64,000 bases of DNA from Pomacea canaliculata. Taxonomy: Eukaryota > Mollusca > Gastropoda > Architaenioglossa > Ampullariidae. Each line of letters starts with the position of its first letter. Within the stretch, counting starts at the first letter, position 1. Below are positions 24,344 through 34,857 of the stretch, one piece after another. A program made the position numbers and the translations under genes. Below the pieces are notes generated by a model. That model saw only the letters and a program-made list of their open reading frames with translations. It was not told the DNA's origin and did no database searches. The stretch covers positions 9,844,464-9,908,463 of the forward strand of contig NC_037602.1 of NCBI RefSeq assembly GCF_003073045.1, in the 5' to 3' direction.

Positions 24344-25639
24344 GTATAATAGCGTTGAGTGGAGAAACTAACTGATGGAGGAAGAGAGAGAACAGACACG
24401 CGATCGGTAAGGTCGATGATCAGTGTTCCCTGATTGATGACCTGTGAGTGTAAGTACTATTAGACATTGAAGTAACTTGTAGCTCTTACACATGTCACAG
24501 AAAGATAAAACATCAGTGCTCCCATGTCCCACGCTACTGACTGATAAAGCATAAGTGTTTACAGGTCACACACTTGTTACAGGTTAATGAAATATATGTT
24601 CACACACAACACACGAGCTGACTCGCAACACACCGTCACCCACCCTCCAGCCACATCGACGTCGTCTGGACGTGCTCACCTGTGAAAGTCTAGAAAGAAA
24701 AACAACAACATATTTATTATTGTTTACAAGAATTGTTCATAATAAACTGCAGCTGACACCAACACCAACAAATCCTAGTGGCGGTCTAAGCTGGCTGAGG
24801 GGCTTTGTTTCTCTGAATCATGCAGGTGATAGGCTACCTATTGTCTTTTGTGCAGGGCGCTGAATTTTTTTTAAAAAGTGCATCCATTGTCCTCTTACAG
24901 TGCACACAATGTCCTCTTACAGTGCACACAATGTCCTCTTACAGTGCACACAATGTCCTCTTACAGTGCGCTCGTGTTGTGTATTGCCGGCTGAGAGGCT
25001 TCCTAGCTTCGTAGACCGTTCCTCAAGTACGAGTATTAATCGTTGATAACCATTATAAAGCAAATATTACACTGATTACTGCAAGCTTCATAGTGTGTAA
25101 AGAAGTCGTTCACTGTCAGAGTGAGAACAGTCCGTCTCAATTGTAGGCTGGAGCCGCGGTTGAACGGTTGAAAAAGAATGCATTTTACTTTAAGAGAAAG
25201 TTTTTTAAACACTAACCTTTCTACCAGCGGAGGCATCTCTGCAGACAGTAGAGACCTTAACAATTTGTCGATTGTTACCACTACCGTGGGATGTTCAACA
25301 GACTGTTGGAAAATAAGTAAGATGTCTTTGAAAAAACAGAACCCAACCGCTTAAGTGCATTCAAAAATTCTGCAACTATTGAAACCCAGCAAACAAAGCA
25401 GCTTAAAAGATCACTCATTTAAAGAAGGGAAATGCCTAGATCTTTTACAGTGTGCTTATAATCCATGTAACATTTAAGAAATTCCACTCTCACGCTCATA
25501 GTTACACCTCTGACAGTGGGCCAGCAGTTGCGCTTGGTCCAAGTATAACGAAATTGAAGATGCAAATTATTAGCACAAAGTCATATACATCCTGTAATGT
25601 CGAGCATATCCTGACCTCTGTTCCAGAACTAACACTATT
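24344..25639. other. Spacer upstream of SDR copy 3
   Basis: No gene recognised. It contains the 22-bp tandem repeat at 24888-24968, listed separately. Confidence 0.4.
24888..24968 (+). repeat. 22-bp tandem repeat, about 3.7 copies
   Basis: The unit TGTCCTCTTACAGTGCACAC plus AA is repeated with no visible change between copies. Each unit contains an acceptor-like CCTCTTACAG. There is no spacer variation, so this is a minisatellite and not a CRISPR array. Confidence 0.9.
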
Positions 25640-25649
25640 TAAACCATAA

Positions 25650-25739
25650 GAAGGGAGATAATCGGACGGCCGATTCTACTCAGGGTTGTCGTTCTGCAGG
25701 CTGCAGTTCGTTTCTCTTTGTGTTCACTGCTCTCGCAAC
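25650..25739 (+). promoter_or_regulatory. Conserved 5' flank of type B SDR, copy 3
   Basis: The 90 bases before the ATG, starting GAAGGGAGATAATCGGACGG, are almost identical to the flank of copy 5 on the other strand. The sequence includes a GATA-like AGATAA and CTACTCAGGGTTGTCG. Homology weakens abruptly further upstream, which suggests proximal promoter and leader sequence. Confidence 0.5.
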
Positions 25740-28700
25740 ATGGACCTGAGAGGGAAAGGCGTGTTTCTGACAGGCGGCGCAAACGGCTTAGGACGAGCTT
25801 TTACTGAGAAACTGCTGTACAGGAAGCGAGGGTATGGTCTTGTTATCTACTAGGGAGATTGTGTTGTATGTCAGTATGTTTATATTCTACATTATTACCT
25901 TTATGCGTTACACCTTGAGACTTCAAAGGTTGTCCCCTATAGCTATAGCTTGCTGGGAGTCAAAAAAGCGTGAAGCAAATCAGATGTTTCAAAACTGTCT
26001 GACCAGTGCTTCATATCACTCCCGATTGCAACCTACAAGCTAGATAACATAGATAACAGTAGGAAGTCAAAGCTGCGCGTGCATGTGACGAGTCCTTACC
26101 TTACAGGTGAGATGATGTTTTTCAGGTTCTCTTCTGCGACATCTCCACCGAGGCCGGCAAAGCAGTTGAATGCGAACTGCAGGCAAAAATATGGCGTCGA
26201 CAATGTTATCTTCGTTAAAGCTGATGTCACGGTTGAGGAAGAACTCGACAGGTTTGTAACACATAATTTTATTCTTTTGTCACAGCGCGTGTACACTGAT
26301 GCACCCTGTTGTGTGTGTGTTGGGGGGTTCAAGTCTCTCCCGACTTCCTAGATATAGTCTCTTCCCTTTGTCTTTCTTTCTACTGTTTCGTACTGTCTTC
26401 TTTTTTTATCGTTCCTCACTATGCAGTTTCTTGTTTTCTGTTTGTTTTTGTTTTTGTTTTTTTTTATTCCGTTCGTTTTTGCTTTCTCGCCATTCTCTTT
26501 TTCTTATCATGTGATAGCGGCATTTGAAGAGCTGCAGTTTCCAAGTTCGGCGCTGTGGACATCTGTGTCAACAATGCCGGCATTATGGACGAGAGGATCT
26601 GGGACAAGATGTTGGCTGTTAACACGGTATTTCTGTTTCTCTTTTTGCCTCTCTTTCTTTCTCTATGCATTTTTTTTTATTCTCCATATTTTCTTGTTTA
26701 ACTAATTAGTTTCTTCTGCATGGGGAAGGATTGCCATAAAAATACGTAGCTTTCTTGTGCTATCATCCACCTTGATAAAGTATCTTCCTAACCACCTAAT
26801 CTTTCCTACATCTACTCTTTATGAATTTAGATAATAGTGCTAAATATACAAATTCTTATAACTGCATTACAGCTGTAATACTTTCTACTAAAATAGTTAA
26901 CCAAGTGAGACGAACTCAGATCAGTATTTTTGTTTTAAAGATACTTGTTTCAGCGAAGAAGGGAAAACTGTTCCTGAACCTGAATCTCTTGTTACGATTT
27001 TAATGATCGTTTTAAAGATACATCACTATCTTTAAAGAGCAAAGATATTATTTATAATTCCCTGAGGAAGAAAGAGTGAAAACTGAAGAAAAAGAATTGA
27101 TTGGAGAAGATAATATTCTTAAATTAAGAGAAGAACACACGAATAAAAAAAATTTACGTGGGATTTGGGTTTATGTTTACCTTTGACTTTCCTAATTAAT
27201 ATACGTGTCAGGTGTCACACATCCGGGGCAGTCTGCTAGCGCTCGAACACATGCGCAAGGACCGAGGCGGTCGAGGAGGTGTCATCATTAACATAGTTTC
27301 CTTTGCAGGTGATGATTAAGCACGTAGCTATGTACCAGGTAAAAAGATTAAACATATATTCTCGGAGACAAGCAGGCTGTTGATAGGATTGTATATACAG
27401 TTAGTACAAGCAAAGCTTCAAACACTTATTTCATTGCTGCTGTGGCATTTCAACATTAATGTTTTGTTTCTGATGTTGATATTTTGAAATGTGTTAATTG
27501 TAAGATTTTACTGAAATAGAAAGAGCAAAAGATATGATTTATTAGAAAGCAAATTACAATACAATCGAAGTATTATAGTATGGAAAACTGTTATTCAAGG
27601 AGAAATTTTTCCTGTTAAACTGAAATTTTTTGATAGATTACAGATGGAATCATGGCATTTTAGTCTCAAAATTTTACATTTTCAGTTTAACAAGCAATTT
27701 CTCAATGGTATCGCTTCTCTGACCTCAACACATACATACACATCCAGAAGAAAGAAAAAAATAAGGCTTGGGATTGTGGTGTGTCGGGGATGAAGGAGGA
27801 GAGTAGATAAATGATTTGTTTGCTCTGTCTGCAATGTAGTCTGTTGTTGCAGGTCTGTTTCCGTTCTTTTATTGTCCCGCCTATTGTGCGTCTAAACATG
27901 CCATGATTGGATTCACTAGAAGCTGGGCTGTGAGTAATCAGCAACCAATTGCTTTCTTGTGTATACTGGTGAAAAGTAATCTTCGATTGTTTAGATAATT
28001 CTAATATTCATCACCATGTGCTCTGTGCTCTGTGTATTGATTAAAAGTAGAGATAACATCAAGAACTACAATTTGTTTCTACATTTTTACATCAAAACCA
28101 AAGGCTCTGTCATCGTTATCACTACTAACATTCATTACTATAATTGCCATCATTATTGTCACATGGTCAGTGTACTGTCTGTTACTAGATTAGCCCGGAG
28201 CAGCCAGATCACGGGGTCAGGTGGTGCTGTCTGTGCCCGCAGGCAGCTGACACCGAGCTGATGGTCTTCCGCGAAGATCGCATTTACATGAAGGACGCCA
28301 TCATCCAGCGAAATGAAGAGAAAGGTTTGCTTCCGTAAGTACCTTCAGCTAGACCAGGTCAGAGGTCACATTGCGAGTGCATAGATTGCGCACGCCTGGA
28401 CATTAGCTGGTGTACAGTACATCTTCTTTAGCAGGATGATTAAAGTAGAAATTACGGCGAGACATGGCCCTCAGATTTTACCAAAATTATATAATTTTGC
28501 CAATTTTGATATTGTTGCATATTAATAATGTTTAACATGTCCTCTAGCCACTCTCCATGTGGTCTTTTAATCATAAACAATCTAGAAATAAGTTTATTTT
28601 GCCAGTGACTGTTTTTATATTTATAAATCACGCGAATACGCTTCGGAAGTTTTCTAGTGTCTCACAATTCAGCTAGTTATGGCTTTCTAATGTAAACAAC

Positions 28701-29633
28701 ATGTCGGCACGCACGACAGTTTCCCATTCGCCTTCTAAAAGTAATAAAATCTGTGATAAAATCGCTACTAGAGAAGAATTTCGTTGCACACAGATGTACT
28801 TGCTTTGACATTCAGGGTTTTACATACTTTTTATAGATAATTGTAGATAACAGATCATTTGCTTCCGTGTACACCGGAAATCCTCCTCACCAAGAGAGAG
28901 GAACCTATGGATAAACAACTGTAAAGTTGTGGGGAGTGAGCAGGGGAGGTCACCTCTTTATGTGAAGAGATATGCAATAGCTTCCCTTTGCTTTAGTTCC
29001 TATAAAGCAGGGGTCTCAAACTCATATTAGCATGTGGGCCGCAGTGGAAAGTAACAGCCAGTCAGCACATCACGAAAAGAAAATGTAAATTTTACAACAC
29101 TACTGTCACTGCAGTTAATTGCTAAAGATAAATAATTATTATTTACATTTAGTGTAGTTTATTACATGCACAGGCAGTTTAGTTTATTAAAATAAGTTGA
29201 CGTTGTCCCTGTCACTAATAACGGGGGTAATTTTCACTGCGGGAGTTAATCAAGCACAACATACATATACACCGCGGACGTGGCCGAGGGCCGCACAAAA
29301 ATGTTTCGCGGGCCGCATTCGGCCCGCGGGCCGCGTGTTTGAGACCCCTGCTATAAAGTATCCTAAAAGGCGGATTTTTTTTTCAGATTCTAAATTAACA
29401 CGCATGCACGTGCACAAGTTACAAAACTATTATGAGATTCTTAAAATCATTTGCTACTTTTTTTTCTCTCAGAATTACCCAAGTAGTAGAAGCTTTTATG
29501 AAGCTGGTGCTAGACCCAGACAACAACGGCGCCATCTTGGAGGTTACCAGGGAGAACGGAGCGCGCTACCGGAAAACGACAAATGGTGGACCCTGACGGT
29601 GTCTCCAATCCAGTTCTAGTTGACAAAGACTGA
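25740..29633 (+). pseudogene. HPGD-like SDR, type B copy 3, broken by several small indels
   Basis: Seven exons correspond to copy 5: 25740-25831, 26126-26251, 26518-26626, 27212-27308, 27853-27929, 28189-28334 and 29473-29633. Exons 4, 5 and 6 are clean, with Ser138 (INIVSFAG), YCASK and the C-terminal WCCLCPQAADTEL segment. Relative to copy 5 the gene has one A fewer in exon 1 (GGAAGCG for GGAAAGCG), one A more in exon 2 (a five-A run), one extra base at the end of exon 2, a two-base insertion in exon 3 (GAGCTGCAG) and one extra A in exon 7 (CGGAAAACG). In the joined frame a TGA appears at the start of exon 3, and the last change truncates the tail after the ACCC-TGA at 29594-29596. Three of the five changes are in A runs, so base-calling error deserves a check, but together they indicate a pseudogene. 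A hAT MITE sits in intron 6. Confidence 0.8.
29008..29350. mobile_element. Non-autonomous hAT element (MITE) in intron 6 of SDR copy 3
   Basis: The 343-bp element begins CAGGGGTCTCAAACTC and ends GTTTGAGACCCCTG, giving a perfect 14-bp terminal inverted repeat. It is flanked by identical 8-bp copies of CTATAAAG (29000-29007 and 29351-29358). Eight-base duplications and CAGxGxTCTCAAAC ends are the hAT signature. The interior is rich in GGCCGC near both ends and encodes nothing. The matching intron of copy 5 has the empty site (GTGCTTATAATGTCTCC near 35139-35156, minus strand), so insertion postdates the type B duplication. The perfect target duplication implies a young insertion. Confidence 0.93.
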
Positions 29634-31152
29634 TTTACAGTCGGTCTCCTGGTATTGGTGACAGCCACACCATTACAATCTCGCGCCTGGTCACAAGCAC
29701 ATAAATACCACAGCTCACTGATGTCAACAATCGTGTTGTTTACAACATATCCGTTGTCAATGCTACACATATAATAATGTAGGCTGCATCCGCAATACGC
29801 ATATTTGACTTAGGAATGATCGCTTACAGCTTACATGCTTATGCTGAAATGTCTCTATAGAAAAACAAATAATCTTTAAAGATATTGACAAAACGAATAT
29901 CAACAAATGCATTATGAATAAAATATAATACTCAATATTAAAAATTCATTCTTCTTATAAATTATCGAGCCATATTTTCAAATAGATATTTAACAAGCTG
30001 GTAAGGTATGAGTTGTAACTTTATTGAGCAGGTGCATGAGATAACACAAGGTAAGTAATAAACAGCATCGCGGTCAGCACGTGCATTGCCAAGCTTCACC
30101 TTTAAGACATCAGTTCGGTAAATGACTCGAGCGAAAGTAACAGAAAGCATTTTTCTTTCATAAACGTTGCTTTATTTTATTTCTATATATATATATTTTG
30201 CCTAAGTAGTGCATTAGAAGAGGAATAAAACATACTACCACAAAATGCATGCATATCAAAGATTTCAAAAAAGTTCAATGATAAATGATACAGAGCGATG
30301 TTCCTTCACCTAACTGGCTCGAGGATGACTCCTCTTCTTCAATTTTTATATGGATTAATACCAGTCTGCAATGATAGACATCATGTATCTCACGGAAGCT
30401 CAGTGAAATATGTCGCTCAGACTAGTCTGAATGATGCTGATTAAAACCGACTTGTTTTTGAGCTTACTACTGTACTTATGTCTTTCTTGCAACTAGTAGC
30501 TGGTAAAGTTCATAGATTCAAGAGTGACAAGAGGCTAAAGAAAGACAGAAGTCAGTAGCAAAGTATATTGTGTTTGTCCCAAATCTCAGCTGCTTCTCCA
30601 CCAGCAAGTCGGCCACACATCACCTTCTCACCATTGTCAGAAAACAAGTTGACGGTCACATAACATCAGTGAGTCATCATTATCAGAACTAGTCATCGCA
30701 CAGTTTGAAAGTGTGGCCTGAGACTATCAGATATAAAAAGGAATATACAAAGGTTAAAATATACATTGATTCTTCAACTGTTTTTGAGACTAATATCCAT
30801 TCTTTTGATTTTTGTTTTTTTCTTTTTTAGTAAAGCGCTTTGAGCCCACCTTTAATGGTGGGTAAATGGCTATACAAATAAACATTATTATTACATGCAA
30901 AAAAAAACCCTTTCATATCGACCCTTGACATGAACAAAATGTCGATAATAGCTAAAATCAGCAGCGTAGAAGCAGCATCACCACAATCGAAAATAAAGAA
31001 ATCTTTTTGCTACAGCGATAATACTTTAACCAATACACTAATGAACAAAGCAGCATTTTGTGTATATTAACCCTTTCCTGTAATGGTATGATAAGCTAGG
31101 CTGTTTAGTATATTAATTTGCAAGTATTATGAGATGTCATGGGAGCTGTCCT
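29634..31152. other. Convergent spacer between SDR copies 3 and 4
   Basis: It holds the 3' flanks of both genes. AATAAA at 29917-29922 is a plausible poly(A) signal for copy 3. The rest is AT-rich without coding frames, apart from a SINE-like tail at 30832-30898. Confidence 0.45.
30832..30898 (+). repeat. SINE-like tail fragment
   Basis: The sequence TAAAGCGCTTTGAGCCCACC leads through GGCTATACAAATAAAC to a short ATT run. This is the pattern of the 3' tails of animal SINEs, which end in an AAGCGCT...ATACAAAT motif and a short simple repeat. A second tail of the same sort lies at 32784-32848. No tRNA-related head is visible. Confidence 0.45.
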
Positions 31153-33827
31153 TTAGTAGGTGTCCACCACCACGAGGTCAGAAACACCGTCACGGTCCAC
31201 AACCTGCCTTCGCCGGTAATTCGCTCCCTTTCGAAGGGACACCTCCAAGATGGCGCCGTTGTTTTCCGGATCTCTTATCAGTTTTATGATGACCTCTGCT
31301 ACCTGGGAGACCCTGCAAAAAATAAAACATGATATGATAGTTATATTACATAAAATTCTAGATTTGTTTTGTGGTTTCGATAAGATAAAAAGCACAATAA
31401 GATCGAAGTAGCCATTTTGTGTGTTATGTCTAAGGAGAGAACAACTGACTCACGGCATCACTCCATTTTCTTTCACATACTGTTCGAATAGTTCTTGGTG
31501 ATAGATGTTGTTGTTGTTTTTAATCATTGAGGTATCTATAGGGTCCGGACACAGGCAGCACCACCGGACACCATGGTCCTTCTGATCAGGACTCATCTGT
31601 AACATTATTTTTGTCATTACTTCCGGCATCCTTGGTCCAGTGTCAAAGTGTAGTGGTTAATGTGAAGCATGTATACAATAAAGTATAATACTATTTACCA
31701 TTATATTCATTGGGTATATACTAAAGGTGCAAACGTATTTTCAGGAACAGTACCACCGTCATACTTCAGATATGTTTAAGAGAAATCATGGAGATATTTT
31801 CAACTTTCTGTGTACATATTTAGCAGTTTGCATCCATATTGCCTTGATTAGCGAAAAAGGTAAAATTACCGACATTAAACAAACAACAACAACAACGACA
31901 ACAAACAACAAAAGTACAGTTGTAAGCAAGAATCTGACGAACAATGGAATAACATTTTCTAAGAAATCAGATGTCAACTCACAGCCCAGCTGGTGGTAAA
32001 GCCAACGACAGCGTGCTTTGATGCAACATAACTCGGGAAACAAAGAGAAGGAATAAGACCTGAACAGACGATTATGCAAGCGCACGCGCACACACACACA
32101 CACACAGACACAAACACATAAACAAAATTAATCATCTTTATAATCATTGTCGTTGTCAACGTCGTCGTGATCATCATCATCATCATGATGAATGCGTTAG
32201 AAATGACCAAAAGATCTATTACTGACCTGCCTTAGACGCGACGTTAATGATGACCCCACCACGACCTCCGCGGTCACGGCGCATGTGCTCCAGGGCCTGC
32301 AGACTGCCCCGGATGTATCCACCCTGAGACGAGAGCGTTAAGCATTTTTAATGAAGGTATACTTTAAAAATCAATCAATTGAGGCAAGAAGATTTTGTGT
32401 AGTCTGTGTTTGGTGCACTTAAACTTTGCTGTGTCCAGACTAACCCTTGACTGCAAACACTGAGCTGTTTTGTTCTGAAAAAAAAATGTTATCGAAGGTA
32501 GAGAATTCCAAAAACTGCTGGCAGAGAAGAGTTAGTACCGTTGAGTGTGGCTTGAATTTTGTTTTTTGTATGCTTGACAAAAAAAAAAAAAAAAACAAGT
32601 ATTGGCTTGTTTTCTAATTACCAATGTCAACATCCTCATGTTAATGTAAAGTAAACAAGACCATCTCTCTATATATCTTTAAATCTCCATCATCCTGTTG
32701 TAAAAGTGAGCGGTGTTTGTTATATGAAAATATGACTGTATGGTCTTTGGTGATTTAGTATACTTCTGTATATGATTTATGTACAGTGCTTTAAGTTAAT
32801 CGTTGGAAAAGCGCTCTACAAATGTTTATGATTATTATTATTATTGACACACAACATACCACGTTGACTGCTATCATTTTCTCCCAGGTATTCTCGTTCA
32901 TTATCCCAGCATTGTTGACATAGATGTCCACAGTTCCAAACTTTGACACTGCCCTCTGAAACGCAGCTGTTCACCGAATCACAAAATGGGGAAAAAAGTT
33001 AACAAAGAATGAACATATAGTAAGTTACAGATAATGGAGCGAACATACATAACACAAAAATATTATTACTCACGTTAAATATGAGGACCTAATTCTCATC
33101 CCCCCAACCAAAAGTATCTACAATAATCGAGTCTTAGATTTTCTATCAAAGTTAAGCTGTATTTTTAGGAAATGTTTTGTGCTGACCTTTGTGTTGCTTG
33201 TCATCCGAAACGTCTGCCGGATGAAAGAAGACGACATCGACTCCATATTGTTCTTGCAGCTCCGCCTCTGTGGCCCTTCCTTTCTCAACATTGATATCAC
33301 AGAACAACACCTGGCAAAAGTAGCACGATTTATGACATATTAAGAAATTTCAGGTAAAACAGTCTACACTACACTATTAATCTTCAATACAGCGGGTTTT
33401 TTTTTTTTATTCGCAAACGAGTGAAAGTTTAGAAAGGATGCAGGTTTACAAAGTATCTTTGGTATGATTTTAAACTAGTTTCTCCTAAAGGGATCACCAC
33501 ATTATGATTAAGCACCAGTGAACAAGTTCTAGCACTTGCGTATATGCTTGATATATACGTGTATGTATTCAATATATTTATTAATACCAAATATCACTAC
33601 ATGAGTTTTCAACGGCAATCAAGCGTCTAGCAGCAGCTTCTAGAAAATATTTCAATATTTTATGAAATACGTAATAGCATAAGAACTATGGAAATGTGAC
33701 CGTCTGTAGTTACAGTTTTAGATTGTTTTCTGACCTTTGCTCCTAAGGACAGTAACTTGTCCACGGTACCACGACCCAAGCCTTGAGCGCCGCCTGTAAG
33801 AAACACACCTTTGCCTTGCGGGTCCAT
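31153..33827 (-). CDS. 15-hydroxyprostaglandin dehydrogenase-like SDR, type A copy 4 (intact)
   Basis: Exons on the minus strand are 33735-33827, 33187-33310, 32860-32966, 32227-32323, 31983-32059, 31454-31596 and 31153-31312. They join to 266 residues, ending VVVDTY with TAA. All catalytic landmarks keep the human HPGD numbering: TGGAQGLG at 11-18, Asp36 (FCDIN), NNAG, Asn107, Ser138 (NVASKAG), Tyr151 (YVASK) and Lys155. Position 148, glutamine in the human enzyme, is phenylalanine. Exon 6 carries an Asn-rich insert (KNNNNIY) encoded by AAC repeats, one codon longer than copy 2. It is the most diverged type A copy and lies between two type B genes. The likely role is NAD-dependent oxidation of a hydroxylated lipid or similar alcohol in the cytosol; the substrate is not known. 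Confidence 0.92.
32784..32848 (+). repeat. SINE-like tail in intron 3 of SDR copy 4
   Basis: ACAGTGCTTTAAG, then GGAAAAGCGCTCTACAAATG, then an ATT repeat. It is of the same general type as the tail at 30832-30898. It is absent from the corresponding introns of copies 1 and 2. Confidence 0.45.
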
Positions 33828-34857
33828 GACTACAGTGAGCTTGCGAAAAGTCCTGAGAAGATGTTTGTCGTCCCGACACTAATGTTCACATAAATATAAG
33901 TTTGCATCTGTTGCTACCCGACTGGGTCAAACTTCGCCTCGCTCTCAGCTCCAGCCTCTGTATCGTGTCTGATGACCTCGTCATTGCACCGATGAGAGAA
34001 CCTTGCACCGAACATGAAGTCTGCGAGTTCTACGAGTTTCCAATGGGGAGAGATTGTTAAAAAACATATTCTCAGTAAAAATCTGTAATAAGCTATGGTA
34101 CAAGTAGGTCATTATTTTTTTTTAAATTCTCTTTTCGCAGAACAAACATCTAATAGGAGCTGCACGAGTGGGTGAGTCAGACTAACACCTGCGGCCAGCA
34201 TCTCTGTAAAATTTATGTCCCTTGCGCAAGATGTCCCTTGTCGTGCGGTTCATTGATCAGGTCTTACTGACATCTCAAGACTTTTGTAGCCTTTGAGAGT
34301 TTGTGTGACTTCTTTATTGTCTACGTTGCTGTGTACGTGTATGGTCACTGTTAGTTTAAAGACAAGAAAAAAAAAAAAGAGATTTATTTGCCAAGTGACA
34401 AACCCCTGACAAGAGATTTGCAACGGTAAATCGAAGCCTCACTCATTCCTTAACACGTGGAAAACCTGCTCTCCCATTCTCAAACCAAGTCTTAGTCCTT
34501 ATTTGTTCTCTCTTTCTTCAAAAACAGTCCTTCCTACCAACAATATACTTCTGTGCATTTCACTTTTCATTCATTTTTCAAATACAACAATTAAATAAAT
34601 GGCATTTATATTTTTCTGCAAACCACTATACAAAAAGGCAATACACGAGAGAATAAAATATTAATTTTAATATCCAGGACAGACTGTTGGCGATTATTTG
34701 TATATAATTTTCGTGAAAGTTTGTATTTTCAGCCGACAATACGCATTTGTGGCATTTACAGCGGATATGCTGTAAACAACAACACGACTGGAGTTGTTGA
34801 CATCAGTGAGCTGTAGAATATATGTTTGTCACCAATACCAGGAGACCGACTGTAACA
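33828..34857. other. 5' flank of SDR copy 4 and spacer to copy 5
   Basis: On the minus strand the part nearest copy 4 matches the leader region of copies 1 and 2, including CGGTGCAATGACGAGGTCAT and ACAGAGGCTGGAGC (around 33950-34000). Weaker similarity extends to about 34200. The left half should therefore hold the copy 4 promoter. The right half, the 3' flank of copy 5, shows nothing recognisable. Confidence 0.5.

Noticed and set aside
24888-24968. CRISPR-like direct repeats
   Set aside because: The 22-bp units are contiguous with no unique spacers, and the genome is an intron-bearing animal.
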